Shown here: in pieces, positions 9,209-17,926 of the stretch
Layout of the letters: each line of letters opens with the position of its first letter
Numbering within the stretch: position 1 is the first letter of the stretch
Source: JAJFKB01 sp965230515
Lineage (GTDB): Bacteria; Pseudomonadota; Gammaproteobacteria; Pseudomonadales; IMCC2047
DNA length: 64,000 nt
Assembly (NCBI GenBank): GCA_965230515.1
Contig: OZ246007.1
Location: forward strand, 2,976,001-3,040,000
Direction: 5' to 3'
Notes under the pieces: model-generated
Databases searched by the model: none
What the model saw: the letters and a program-made list of their open reading frames with translations, nothing else
What the model was told of the DNA's origin: nothing
Made by a program: the position numbers and the translations under genes

Positions 9209-11224
9209 ATGAGTAATAGGAGTCTATTTCGCCAGAGTCTGCTAGGCGGAGCCATTGCCATGCTGGGTCTTGGTAGTGGTGTGACTACAGCTGCGGGAAC
9301 GCTGGAGTCGCGGGGTTTTGTTGAGCATTCCAGTCATGTGCGTGATGGTATGGGGCTGACAAGATTTCGTAATCGCGTACAGTTTGAGTTTAACAAGGAT
9401 ATGGGTGATCGCGGTATTTTTTCCGATGTTAGCATCAACGGAACTTTGCGCGCCACTTACGATGGTGTTTATGATTTTAACGATGAAGAGTATGGGGACG
9501 AGGCAGGTGATTCATTAAGATTCCCGGCGCCCGGTAACCCGGCATTCTTTGATTATCTTAACGGTGGTGCATCGCCATTTGCTCCTCCAACTGACATCTC
9601 CTACGTGGGTACTTTCGGTCCGGGAGCGCTGGGCCTTGATGGTGCAATTCCTCTGCCGGGTGCGAACCCGATGATCGGTGGTACCGCGATTGTCAATAAT
9701 CCCAATGAGGGACTGAAATTTCTCGGTGCTGACCTTCATAACAATCCTTTTGGTGGCGGCGTGCTGGCTTATCCCTCACGGCCTTGTGATGATGATTCCA
9801 GAGGCTGTCTGGATGACTACATGGATGCTGAACTGGAAGAGTTGCGCTTCCCTGATTTTAACGATGACCTGGATTTTCTTCGGGAGTTGTATATTGAGGG
9901 CACCATACCGCTAAGCAATGGGCATGAGATCGGCGTATCTTTTGGTCGCCAACAGGTGGTGTGGGGACGTACTGACTTGTTCCGGGTTTTAGATATTATC
10001 AACCCTGTGGATTTTGCGGCGAATAACATCTATGAAGAGTTGGAAGATGCTCGTATTCCTATGCTAATGCTTACCGGCGAATACCGCATGGGTAGTGTCG
10101 GCGCGTTTGATGACCTGAACTTTCAGGTGGTCTGGAAGCTCGAGAAACCACGCCCCCATAACCTGGGACAAGGTGGCCAGCCCTATGCGATATTGGGAGC
10201 TGGTAATCTGTTTCGCTCGCTGGCTAACTGCTGGCAGAATGGTTGTACCTTCTGGAATTTCCCGGGAACCGGTTTAGCGGTGGATTTTCCAACGCATGTG
10301 ATCGGTATTCGTGATGTTAATCGTCCAAGCGATGCGTTCAAGGAAGTTGGTTTCCGAGTGGAAGGTGTGCTTAAAGGGGTTGGATTCTCTTTAAATGCGA
10401 TGACCTATTTCTCGCAATTGCCTTCATTGCGCGGCGGCGTTTTAGCGGACAATCCCTTCACTCCACCGCCAGAAGCTCAGTTCTATCCCTACAATTTCGC
10501 GTTTGATATTGAGTTTCCGAGAATTGATTTGATCGGTGGTTCGGCTGACTTTTATGTGGAGTCTCTGAAGTCCGCATTCCGTATTGAGCTGGCCTATACC
10601 TCAGGTGAAGAGTTTGCCAACACTTTGGAGGAGCGGTTGTTCTCTGATTCAGACGTGGTGCGTTGGGTAATCGGTGTTGACCGTCCGACCTTCATTCCAT
10701 TCCTGAACAAAAACCGTTCAGTGCTGATTTCTGCCCAATTATTTGGACAGCATCTGTTGGATCACGAAGAATCCTCAGTTAATTCAGCTGGATTTCCTAC
10801 CGGAAGAAAAGTTGGTATGCCTGACTGGGAAAACAACTATATCTTCACACTGTTGCTGCAGGCTAACTACATGAATGACCGGGTAACACCGCAGATTATC
10901 ACGGCTTACGACTTTGGTGCTCGTAGCGGTGCTGTTGCGCCTACGGTGACCTGGAAGCCAGATAACAACTGGGTGGTGACCGCCGGCTTTAACATCAAGT
11001 GGGGCGAGGGTGCGCATGAGTATGATGATAACCTTACTGCGAATATCTTCCCGCCAGCAACTTGTCCGCCGCCGCTGTTGCTGGGTGGAAATCCTGCCTG
11101 TTTCTCGTCCTTCAGCAGCCTGGGTAAGAAAGGGGTTGAGCCTTTGGGTCGTTTCCGCGCTGGACCGATCGGTAATGCGATTAATGAGGATGAATTCCAA
11201 CTAACAGTTCGTTACCAGTTTTAA
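9209..11224 (+). CDS. DUF1302 outer-membrane beta-barrel protein
   Basis: A 671-residue secreted protein with a signal sequence (hydrophobic LLGGAIAMLGLGSGVTTAAG) and a terminal aromatic residue (LTVRYQF), as expected for an outer-membrane barrel. The DUF1302 family usually occurs with DUF1329 and RND genes, as here. Features include the N-terminal strand SRGFVEHSSHVRDGMG, a variable Gly/Pro-rich insert (about 95-200) and the conserved GRQQVVWGRTDLFRVLDIIN region (about 248-267). RBS AGGAGG lies at 9195-9200. The 190-bp gap from the RND gene includes an imperfect hairpin at 9018-9040, which may lower downstream expression. Channel or uptake role is inferred. Confidence 0.85.
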   Translation: MSNRSLFRQSLLGGAIAMLGLGSGVTTAAGTLESRGFVEHSSHVRDGMGLTRFRNRVQFEFNKDMGDRGIFSDVSINGTLRATYDGVYDFNDEEYGDEAGDSLRFPAPGNPAFFDYLNGGASPFAPPTDISYVGTFGPGALGLDGAIPLPGANPMIGGTAIVNNPNEGLKFLGADLHNNPFGGGVLAYPSRPCDDDSRGCLDDYMDAELEELRFPDFNDDLDFLRELYIEGTIPLSNGHEIGVSFGRQQVVWGRTDLFRVLDIINPVDFAANNIYEELEDARIPMLMLTGEYRMGSVGAFDDLNFQVVWKLEKPRPHNLGQGGQPYAILGAGNLFRSLANCWQNGCTFWNFPGTGLAVDFPTHVIGIRDVNRPSDAFKEVGFRVEGVLKGVGFSLNAMTYFSQLPSLRGGVLADNPFTPPPEAQFYPYNFAFDIEFPRIDLIGGSADFYVESLKSAFRIELAYTSGEEFANTLEERLFSDSDVVRWVIGVDRPTFIPFLNKNRSVLISAQLFGQHLLDHEESSVNSAGFPTGRKVGMPDWENNYIFTLLLQANYMNDRVTPQIITAYDFGARSGAVAPTVTWKPDNNWVVTAGFNIKWGEGAHEYDDNLTANIFPPATCPPPLLLGGNPACFSSFSSLGKKGVEPLGRFRAGPIGNAINEDEFQLTVRYQF

Positions 11225-11243
11225 GTAATCAGGAGAACGTAAA

Positions 11244-12563
11244 GTGAAAAATTTAGCAAAAGTCGTTGCGCTGAGCAGCACGCTTTTATTGGCCGGGGGG
11301 GTGAGCGCTGGTTCATTCACCGAGGCTGATATCGAGGGGTCTTTCTATCCCTACAAAAACTGGACGCCAACCTATGAAGGCTACGAGCCTGGCGTTGAAG
11401 TCAATCAGTCCAATGCGGATCAGTATAAAGAGATTATGGATGAAGCACTTTATCGATTCGTAAAAGACGGTTGGGTATCTATCAAGACAAAACCGACAAC
11501 GGATTTTCCCTTAACGGATGACTATGTCAATGCAACGCGTAAATACGCCGGTGATGTGACAGTTAATGACAAGGGAACACTGGATAACTATGTGGCGGGT
11601 CGAGCCTTTCCTATAGAGCCTGATGCCAATGACCCCAAAGCGGGTCTGAAGCTGGTGTGGAACTACCAGTACGGATTCAACTCGGGTGACTCTGAAACCA
11701 TTCACCCCTTCTGGTGGACCTTCCGTAACATGAATACCGGAAAAGTTGAGCGTGTTCTGAAGTTTGAGTGGCACTTCATGAACTATTCACACCGGGTAAC
11801 GTTTGATCCAAAGCCGAAGTTCGATAAGAACCCGTCGAACATCTTCCGTGGAATCTACTCCTTCGTGAAAGAGCCTTACGATCTGTCTAACACGCAGCTG
11901 CTGATTCACCGCTATGAAGATGACACCAAGCGTGATAATGCCTGGCTGTACCTTGGCTTTCAGCGTCGGGTTCGACGTTTGGCCACGGGTCAGATTACTG
12001 ATGCCTTCCTCGGTACTGACCTGATGATTGAGGACTTTGAGGGTTACAACGGCCGTGTATCTGACTACACCTGGGAGTATGGTGGTACGCGCAATCTGTT
12101 GATTCCTTTCTACTACCACAACGACCTGGAGAAGCTTTCTAATGAGCCTGCTGATGATCCGGACGGATTCCGTTTTGTCGATGTGCACGGTAAAGGCAAC
12201 TGTTTCCCCAATGTAACCTATCAGTTACGTAAGACATTTACGCTGATTGGTAAGCCCAAGGATCCTAATCACCCCTTAAGCAAGCGTGTGATTAACCTTG
12301 ACGCTCAGACCATGACCATGGCTACGCTGGTGGTTTATGACCGCAAGGGTGATATGTGGCGCTGGTTCCCGATTGGTAAATCCCACTCGGATCACCATTT
12401 GCCAGGTAACAAGGGTAAAGGTGTGGCGCTGGATGACTTCGCTGTACTGCTTGACGTTCAGGCAAAACACTGTACTACACTGCAGTTCAAGAGCCTGATT
12501 ACCGATGAAGGCAATCAGCCTAATCTGTACACCGTACAAAACCTGAGAAAAGCGGGTCGTTAA
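11244..12563 (+). CDS. DUF1329 periplasmic/outer-membrane-associated protein
   Basis: A 439-residue protein of the DUF1329 (LolA-fold-like) family with a cleavable signal peptide (VVALSSTLLLAGGVSAG). Family features include the N-terminal GSFTEADIEGSFYPYKNWTP segment and conserved aromatic-rich blocks such as KFEWHFMNYSHRV-like and YDRKGDMWRWFPIGKS. GTG start with AGGAGA at 11231-11236. It is 19 bases after the DUF1302 gene. These two families co-occur in clusters for catabolism of hydrophobic substrates; the molecular role is not known. Confidence 0.85.
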   Translation: MKNLAKVVALSSTLLLAGGVSAGSFTEADIEGSFYPYKNWTPTYEGYEPGVEVNQSNADQYKEIMDEALYRFVKDGWVSIKTKPTTDFPLTDDYVNATRKYAGDVTVNDKGTLDNYVAGRAFPIEPDANDPKAGLKLVWNYQYGFNSGDSETIHPFWWTFRNMNTGKVERVLKFEWHFMNYSHRVTFDPKPKFDKNPSNIFRGIYSFVKEPYDLSNTQLLIHRYEDDTKRDNAWLYLGFQRRVRRLATGQITDAFLGTDLMIEDFEGYNGRVSDYTWEYGGTRNLLIPFYYHNDLEKLSNEPADDPDGFRFVDVHGKGNCFPNVTYQLRKTFTLIGKPKDPNHPLSKRVINLDAQTMTMATLVVYDRKGDMWRWFPIGKSHSDHHLPGNKGKGVALDDFAVLLDVQAKHCTTLQFKSLITDEGNQPNLYTVQNLRKAGR

Positions 12564-12588
12564 TTGAGCAACCTGGCTTGATATTTTA

Positions 12589-12643
12589 GGGCAGTGCGCC
12601 TGCCGGATTTTTCCTAATCCAAATTGCACTGCCCTTATTTTTT
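12589..12643 (+). terminator. Terminator after the envelope operon
   Basis: Perfect 9-bp inverted repeat GGGCAGTGC (12589-12597) / GCACTGCCC (12626-12634) followed by TTATTTTTT. The loop is long (28 nt). It lies 26 bases after the DUF1329 stop. Confidence 0.65.
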
Positions 12644-12734
12644 AAACTAACTTTCTCTAACTACTTGCTTTACAAGACAAATATTTTTTTTAGTTCATTA
12701 GTTAATAAAGCCTCTCATTTTATAAAGTTAATGT

Positions 12735-12787
12735 CATAACAGATTACTAACTTAGTAATTGTTTACTGAGTGCTTGATAATTAGGAT
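12735..12787 (+). promoter_or_regulatory. Shared palindromic operator and candidate promoter, copy 2
   Basis: Perfect palindrome TTACTAACTTAGTAA (12744-12758: 7-bp arms, 1-bp centre) inside a 30-nt block nearly identical to 5338-5367. It abuts a possible -35 TTGTTT (12759-12764) and -10 TAGGAT (12782-12787), 17-bp spacing. It would serve the molybdo-hydroxylase operon starting at 12958. The rest of the 394-bp intergenic region shows only the terminator above. Confidence 0.65.
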
Positions 12788-12957
12788 AGAGCATCAGGTA
12801 TACCTGTCTTTATATCCTGTCTAAGCACAGTGATCGATTTGACATTTTAATTGCTCCTTTGCCAATGGCGAAGGGTGTGCTCGTCGCTGACAGAATTTAC
12901 CTGAGCGGTTTTTACCCAGAACATTAAAAATATCCTATTCATGATCGGAGGATCTAA

Positions 12958-13833
12958 ATGAGCAGCCGTATATTAACCGATTTCGATTTACTGGTGCCGG
13001 AGACGGTACCGGAAGCCTTGGAGATGTTAAATCGTCTGCAGGATCAGGTCACAGTCGTCTCTGGCGGGACGGATGTGCTGGTAGCCATGAAGTTTGGGTT
13101 TGATACGCCCTACGGAATGACACTTGCCAAACTGGGTGGGTTGAGTTATCTGGATTTTGACCCGCAACAGGGATTGCGAATCGGTGCACGTACCACAATT
13201 GCCCAGCTTTTGGCGTCACCGGAAGTTAAAAAATACTATCCGGCTATTTGGGAGGCAGCAGAGAATTTCGCCACGCCTCAGATTCGAAATACAGCAACGC
13301 TGGTGGGTAATCTGCTACGTGCGTCTCCGGCAGGAGATGGTAGTTGTGCGGTTTATGCGCTGGGCGGAACGCTCGTTTTCACCAGTGAAACAGGTGAACG
13401 TGAAGTTGACATCGATGACCTGTGGGTTGGTTACGCAACCACTGCCAGAAAGAGTAATGAATTGGCGACAGAACTGCGAATACCGGCACCGGCCGCAAAC
13501 AGCGTTAATGCGTTCAAGCGTTTGACGCGGGTTAATGAGGATCTCGCCAAGCTGAATGTAGCGGTAAACCTGACTATGGATGGCGATGTGTGCACTGATG
13601 CGCGATTAGCCATGGGTTGTGTGGCTGCGGTACCGGTTCGTTTGAAGCAGGCCGAAGCCTTACTCAAAGGTTCGCAAATTAATGATGAATCGATGAAGCA
13701 GGTTATGGAGACTGTTTCTGCCGAAATAACACCGATTGATGACCAGCGTTCAACTGCTGAGTATCGAAAGCAGGTTTCAGGCGTAATGGTTAAGCGGGCA
13801 ATTGAGCAAGCTCGTAATCGTGTATCCGCGTAG
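12958..13833 (+). CDS. Molybdo-hydroxylase FAD-binding subunit (CoxM/XdhB family)
   Basis: A 291-residue FAD subunit of a xanthine-dehydrogenase-family enzyme. The FAD-binding signatures are VVSGGTDVLVAMK (about 34-46) and TPQIRNTATLVGNLLRASPAGD (about 106-127). It passes electrons from the Fe-S subunit to its acceptor. No extra cysteine insert is present, unlike the HcrB-like protein at 59200. RBS GGAGGA lies at 12946-12951. First gene of a three-gene operon in the order medium-small-large, as in Cox-type enzymes. The acceptor is unknown. Confidence 0.88.
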   Translation: MSSRILTDFDLLVPETVPEALEMLNRLQDQVTVVSGGTDVLVAMKFGFDTPYGMTLAKLGGLSYLDFDPQQGLRIGARTTIAQLLASPEVKKYYPAIWEAAENFATPQIRNTATLVGNLLRASPAGDGSCAVYALGGTLVFTSETGEREVDIDDLWVGYATTARKSNELATELRIPAPAANSVNAFKRLTRVNEDLAKLNVAVNLTMDGDVCTDARLAMGCVAAVPVRLKQAEALLKGSQINDESMKQVMETVSAEITPIDDQRSTAEYRKQVSGVMVKRAIEQARNRVSA

Positions 13834-13854
13834 CTAGTAGTTGAGGACAAAGTA

Positions 13855-14349
13855 ATGAATAAATTATCAGTGAATCTACAGGTCAATGGTCGGAATCATG
13901 ACCTGCAAGTCGCATCGAATAAAACTTTATTGGAAGTACTTCGTGATCAGTTGAATCTGCCCGATACCAAATATGGGTGCGGCACCGGTGAATGTGGTGC
14001 CTGCACGGTTTTGGTCGATGGTGAAGTTGTAAACTCCTGTCTTACCCTTGCTGCTGCTGTCGATGGGAAAGAGATTCGAACCGCTGTTGGATTGGAAAAA
14101 AATGGTCAATTACATCCGGTTCAGGAGGCTTTTGTTGAAGAAACTGCTGTTCAGTGTGGCTACTGCATACCGGGTATGGTCGTAAAAAGTGTTGGCCTGC
14201 TTGAGCAGAACCCTGATCCCAGTGAAGAGGAGATCCGACACTGGCTGGAAGGTAATATATGCCGCTGCACAGGCTATGAAAAGATTGTCGACGCAGTAAA
14301 ATCAGCGAGCAAAAAAATGGCCGGCGCCGAAGTCAAGGCCGCAGGTTAA
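13855..14349 (+). CDS. Molybdo-hydroxylase [2Fe-2S] subunit (CoxS/XdhA family)
   Basis: A 164-residue iron-sulfur subunit with both expected clusters. The N-terminal plant-ferredoxin-type set is CGTGECGACTVLVDG with NSC downstream; the C-terminal set is QCGYCIPGM and the later NICRCTGYEKIV. It relays electrons from the molybdenum site to FAD. It lies 21 bases after the FAD subunit gene and 13 before the large subunit start. Complete compared with family length (about 155-170 residues). Confidence 0.92.
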   Translation: MNKLSVNLQVNGRNHDLQVASNKTLLEVLRDQLNLPDTKYGCGTGECGACTVLVDGEVVNSCLTLAAAVDGKEIRTAVGLEKNGQLHPVQEAFVEETAVQCGYCIPGMVVKSVGLLEQNPDPSEEEIRHWLEGNICRCTGYEKIVDAVKSASKKMAGAEVKAAG

Positions 14350-14362
14350 CGGAGGATTGATC

Positions 14363-16723
14363 ATGGGTGAATTAAACACAGTAGGAAAGAATGTAGAGCG
14401 GGTTGATATTCGCGCTAAAGTAACGGGTCGTGCGCAATATGCTGGTGACATAAGCTTGCCTGGCATGGTGTACGGTAAAGTTATCCGTTGTTTCGAGCAT
14501 GCGCATGCCAAAGTCAAAGGCATCGACTTTTCGGAAGCGGAAAAAATGCCGGGTGTTATCAGGTGTTTGGGGCCGGATGATGTGACCGCTAAGACCTATA
14601 ACCAGTCGGTGATCGATCTGATGGCTTCCGAGCAGGAAGCCGAATGGATGGGTGATATTGAAGAACAGAATATATTCACCAGACATGTTAAGTTTTATGG
14701 TGACGGAATCGGTGCTGTTATTGCGGAAACAGAAGAGCAGGCCGAGCGGGCAGCGGAGAAGGTAAAGGTCGAATATGAACCGTTACCGGTTTATCTGACT
14801 CCGGATGAGTCTGCTGCACCGGATGCGGTTCAGTTCGTAGCGGAGAAACCGGGTAACCGGGCTTTCCAGCTGCCTGCTGAAATGTTCCCTGATAACTGTC
14901 TGGGCTGGGGTGATGTAGATAAAGCGTTTGAAGAAGCGGATGTCGTTGTTGAAGACAAGTTCTATACGCCCAAGCAAAAACAGTGTCAAATGGAGCCCAA
15001 CAACTACATCGCGCTGTATGATGATGAAAAGCGTCTTAACTGCTGGTCTTCCTGTCAGATGCCAAAACTGGCGCACGTCAAACTGGCCAGACTGTTTGAA
15101 ATGCCGATGTCCAGTGTGAAGTTCAATCAGACCGTCGTTGGTGGCGGGTTTGGTGCTCGTTTAGGGCTGGTTCAGGAACCTGAAATATGCGCGATGGCGC
15201 TGGCTGTTCCCGGTCGACCGGTTAAGCTGCTGCAGCCTCGCGAAGAGGACTGGTTGTCCTCTCCCAGCCGTCATCCTTCTGATTACTGGATGAAAATCGG
15301 TCTTAAGAAAGACGGCACGCCGGTCGCAATTGACGCCATCAGTAAAAACTACAAAGGTGGTTATTATCTGGATGGTTCGGCATTGGCAAGTACCACCGGA
15401 TTCTGGCTGCAGGGCATGTATAAAGTGGAAAACCTGCGTTATCGTGGCGAGTCCTATTTTACGAACCAGCCGGTGTGTGGTGCATACCGTGGTTACGGTA
15501 ACCCGCAAACCAACTTTGTATTGGAGCAGATGGTTGATCGGGCCCTCAACGAACTGGATATTGATCCGTTAGAGTGGCGTAAAAAATGGCATAAAACCAC
15601 TGGCGATAACAGCTGGATCGGTTTTACCCAATACAGCAGCTGTGAACTGGATGAGTGTCTGGATCGTGGTGCTGAAGCGATTGGGTGGAAAGAGAAACGT
15701 GCCAAGTACAAAAACCAGACCGGTACCAAGCGACGTGGAATTGGTCTGGCGGTAGGTAATCACACCAGTGGTGCAGCGCCAATGATTCTGGAGCATACCA
15801 CCTGTACGGTGCGGCTGAATGAAGATGCCTCTGCAGAGTTGTTGCTGGCCTGTTCTGATCTTGGTCAGGGCTCTCATACCACTTTACGACAGATTGCGGC
15901 CGAAACGCTGGGCTTTCCGATAACAGATGTGCATCTGAATGTTGGCGACTCTGACGCGAACGGATTTGATATTGGTGCACACGCCAGCCGTACCCTGTAT
16001 GTCGGTGGAAACGCTGTTAAACAGGCTTGCGAAGACGCCCGGCGTCAACTAATGGAGCGCGCTGCCAAAAAGCTGGAAGCCAATGTAGAGGACCTGGATA
16101 TTAATCTTGATAAAGAGATCTTCGTCAAAGGGTCACCCAGCAAGTCCATTAATGCGAAAGATATTTGTGAGGTGGGCGTTTATAATTTTGTGGATCACAT
16201 GACTGGTGAGCGAAATGGTGAAATTGGCCAGATCCAAAGCTACGTCAGCTTTATGCCAGATCATAATTCGCCGCCATTTTTCTGTACCTTTGTTGAGGTC
16301 GAAGTGGATATGGAAACCGGTGAGCTGAAAGTGCTGGAACTGGTGAGCGCACATGATATTGGTCGAGCCATTCACCCGGCAATCTGTGAAGGCCAGATGG
16401 AAGGTGGTGCACAACAGGGTCTGGGTATGGCGTTGACCGAAGAAATTTACTTTGATGAAAATGGCAAAGTGAAGAACAACAGCTTTACCGACTATAAGAT
16501 GTTGGGTTCTTCGGATATGCCGAAAATGACCAATATTCTGGTGGAAAATCCTGATCCGCATGGCCCGTTTGGTGCCAAGAGTGTAGGTGAAGCAGGGTTG
16601 GTTACACCGGTGGGTGCGGTTGCTAACGCAATCTATCAGGCGACAGGTATTCAGTTCACTGAAGGTCCTATTACACCTGAGAAGATTCTTAAAGCAATTA
16701 AAGAAAAGGAAGCCGCCGCTTAA
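14363..16723 (+). CDS. Molybdo-hydroxylase catalytic large subunit (XDH family)
   Basis: A 786-residue molybdopterin-binding subunit of a xanthine-dehydrogenase-family hydroxylase. Motifs are the N-terminal RVDIRAKVTGRAQYAGDI, the VVGGGFGARLG loop, ACSDLGQGSHTTLRQ (cofactor contact), and GPFGAKSVGEAGL with the catalytic Glu near the C-terminus. The active-site loop reads AYRGYGNP, not the AYRCSFR of form I CO dehydrogenase, so CO oxidation is unlikely. ATG 14363 follows GGAGGA (14351-14356); the upstream TTG at 14357 touches the RBS. The substrate is probably a ring compound or aldehyde, but the sequence does not say which. Confidence 0.9.
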   Translation: MGELNTVGKNVERVDIRAKVTGRAQYAGDISLPGMVYGKVIRCFEHAHAKVKGIDFSEAEKMPGVIRCLGPDDVTAKTYNQSVIDLMASEQEAEWMGDIEEQNIFTRHVKFYGDGIGAVIAETEEQAERAAEKVKVEYEPLPVYLTPDESAAPDAVQFVAEKPGNRAFQLPAEMFPDNCLGWGDVDKAFEEADVVVEDKFYTPKQKQCQMEPNNYIALYDDEKRLNCWSSCQMPKLAHVKLARLFEMPMSSVKFNQTVVGGGFGARLGLVQEPEICAMALAVPGRPVKLLQPREEDWLSSPSRHPSDYWMKIGLKKDGTPVAIDAISKNYKGGYYLDGSALASTTGFWLQGMYKVENLRYRGESYFTNQPVCGAYRGYGNPQTNFVLEQMVDRALNELDIDPLEWRKKWHKTTGDNSWIGFTQYSSCELDECLDRGAEAIGWKEKRAKYKNQTGTKRRGIGLAVGNHTSGAAPMILEHTTCTVRLNEDASAELLLACSDLGQGSHTTLRQIAAETLGFPITDVHLNVGDSDANGFDIGAHASRTLYVGGNAVKQACEDARRQLMERAAKKLEANVEDLDINLDKEIFVKGSPSKSINAKDICEVGVYNFVDHMTGERNGEIGQIQSYVSFMPDHNSPPFFCTFVEVEVDMETGELKVLELVSAHDIGRAIHPAICEGQMEGGAQQGLGMALTEEIYFDENGKVKNNSFTDYKMLGSSDMPKMTNILVENPDPHGPFGAKSVGEAGLVTPVGAVANAIYQATGIQFTEGPITPEKILKAIKEKEAAA

Positions 16724-16740
16724 CTCAGGCTGTTCAAGCT

Positions 16741-16775
16741 AACAAGCTCTCCACGGATTCTGTGGAGAGCTTGTT
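16741..16775 (+). terminator. Strong hairpin after the molybdo-hydroxylase operon
   Basis: Perfect 14-bp inverted repeat AACAAGCTCTCCAC (16741-16754) / GTGGAGAGCTTGTT (16762-16775) with a 7-nt loop, 17 bases after the large-subunit stop. No T-run follows, so it may act as a weak terminator or an mRNA 3' stabiliser separating this operon from the maturation genes. Confidence 0.7.
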
Positions 16776-16882
16776 ATCACCTCCCTCCCCATGCCCTACC
16801 TGTTCAACTTCTGCCGTAAACTTCGCTGGTAATTCACTTGTGTGCTGGTGATAATAAAGTATGTTTTTAAAGGTAAACGCTA

Positions 16883-17233
16883 ATGGATGATTCGCTGATT
16901 AAATACGACAGTGGCACCGGGTTGCCGGACGAGCTGTTAACGCTCAAACAGTGGTTGGCTGAAGGGCGAAAAGTGGCGCTGGCGACCGTGGTACAAACCT
17001 GGGGATCCTCTCCCCGGTCAACAGGTAGTCATCTGGTGATAGATGAACAGACTAATTTTGTAGGTTCCGTTTCCGGTGGTTGTATCGAGGGCGCAGTGGT
17101 TTCCGAAGCCTTGGAAGTGATTGCGGAAGAAAAACCCAAGTTGCTGGAGTTTGGTGTCAGTAACGAAGAGGCCTGGGAGGTCGGGTTAACCTGTGGCGGC
17201 GCAATTCAGATATTTGTGGAGCCTGTGGTATGA
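16883..17233 (+). CDS. XdhC/CoxI N-terminal domain protein
   Basis: A 116-residue protein matching the XdhC/CoxI N-terminal domain (VALATVVQTWGSSPRSTGSH, then GSVSGGCIEGAVVSEA). XdhC proteins bind molybdenum cofactor, protect it and present it for sulfuration before insertion into XDH-type enzymes. Here the domain stands alone and the Rossmann part is the next gene, which overlaps it by four bases (ATGA). First gene of a five-gene overlapping operon. RBS AAAGG lies at 16869-16873. Confidence 0.88.
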   Translation: MDDSLIKYDSGTGLPDELLTLKQWLAEGRKVALATVVQTWGSSPRSTGSHLVIDEQTNFVGSVSGGCIEGAVVSEALEVIAEEKPKLLEFGVSNEEAWEVGLTCGGAIQIFVEPVV

Positions 17234-17922
17234 AGCAAGCAATATTGGCGCAAATCTTTGAGGATCGAGAGAAAAAGCACCCGGTCGCTCTGGTTACAAG
17301 AATGGGTGATGGTGAGCAGGCGTTAATCTATAAGGACCGAACTGCCTTTGGTGATCTGCAGTTGTCCGACAAAGAAAAAGAGCGGGCGAGGAATATGCTG
17401 CACAGCGGGCGTAGCGGGAAGCTGCCGGAGTCAGATAATACAATCTTTGTGCGCAGCTACGTGCCTTCCTATAGGCTGGTCATCGTTGGTGCGGTCCACA
17501 TCGCACAAAAACTGGCGGCCATAGCCACCGAGGCGGGTTATCGGGTGACGGTGGTTGATCCAAGGCGAGCTTTCGCGACCCAGGAGCGTTTTCCCGGAGT
17601 TGAATTGATCTGCGAGTGGCCGGATGAGGCGCTGGAGAAATTAGAGCTGGATAGTCAGACTGCCGTGGTCACACTGACCCACGACCCGAAAATTGATGAT
17701 CCGGCGATAATTGAGGCGTTGAAGAGTCAGGTATTTTATCTGGGTTGTCTGGGTAGTACCCGCACCCATGCAAAACGCGTGGAGCGGCTTACTGAAGCGG
17801 GTTTTGAAGCAAGCCTGAATAGAATATGTGCACCGGTTGGCCTGGACCTTGGTGGACGCTCGCCAGCGGAAGTGGCGGTGGCTACACTGGCGCAGATTAT
17901 TCAGTCCCGTTACGCGAGGTAG
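17230..17922 (+). CDS. XdhC Rossmann domain protein
   Basis: A 230-residue protein carrying the C-terminal XdhC Rossmann domain: RLVIVGAVHIAQKLAAIA (about 80-97), VTVVDPRRAFAT, VVTLTHDPKIDDPAI and the terminal GLDLGGRSPAEVAVATLAQI. Together with the preceding XdhC-N gene it makes a two-polypeptide XdhC. The N-terminal 75 residues are a linker/sandwich region. The usual glycine after VGA is replaced by Val (GAVHIA rather than GAGHIA). Operon context points to maturation of the adjacent molybdo-hydroxylase. Confidence 0.87.
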   Translation: MKQAILAQIFEDREKKHPVALVTRMGDGEQALIYKDRTAFGDLQLSDKEKERARNMLHSGRSGKLPESDNTIFVRSYVPSYRLVIVGAVHIAQKLAAIATEAGYRVTVVDPRRAFATQERFPGVELICEWPDEALEKLELDSQTAVVTLTHDPKIDDPAIIEALKSQVFYLGCLGSTRTHAKRVERLTEAGFEASLNRICAPVGLDLGGRSPAEVAVATLAQIIQSRYAR

Positions 17923-17926
17923 GCCT

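Noticed and set aside
14363..16723. Carbon monoxide dehydrogenase (CoxL)
   Set aside because: The active-site loop reads AYRGYGNP rather than the AYRCSFR of form I CoxL.
12958..16723. Xanthine/hypoxanthine dehydrogenase for purine breakdown
   Set aside because: No other purine genes are nearby, and the medium-small-large gene order with Cox-type subunits fits a different substrate; not excluded but not supported.
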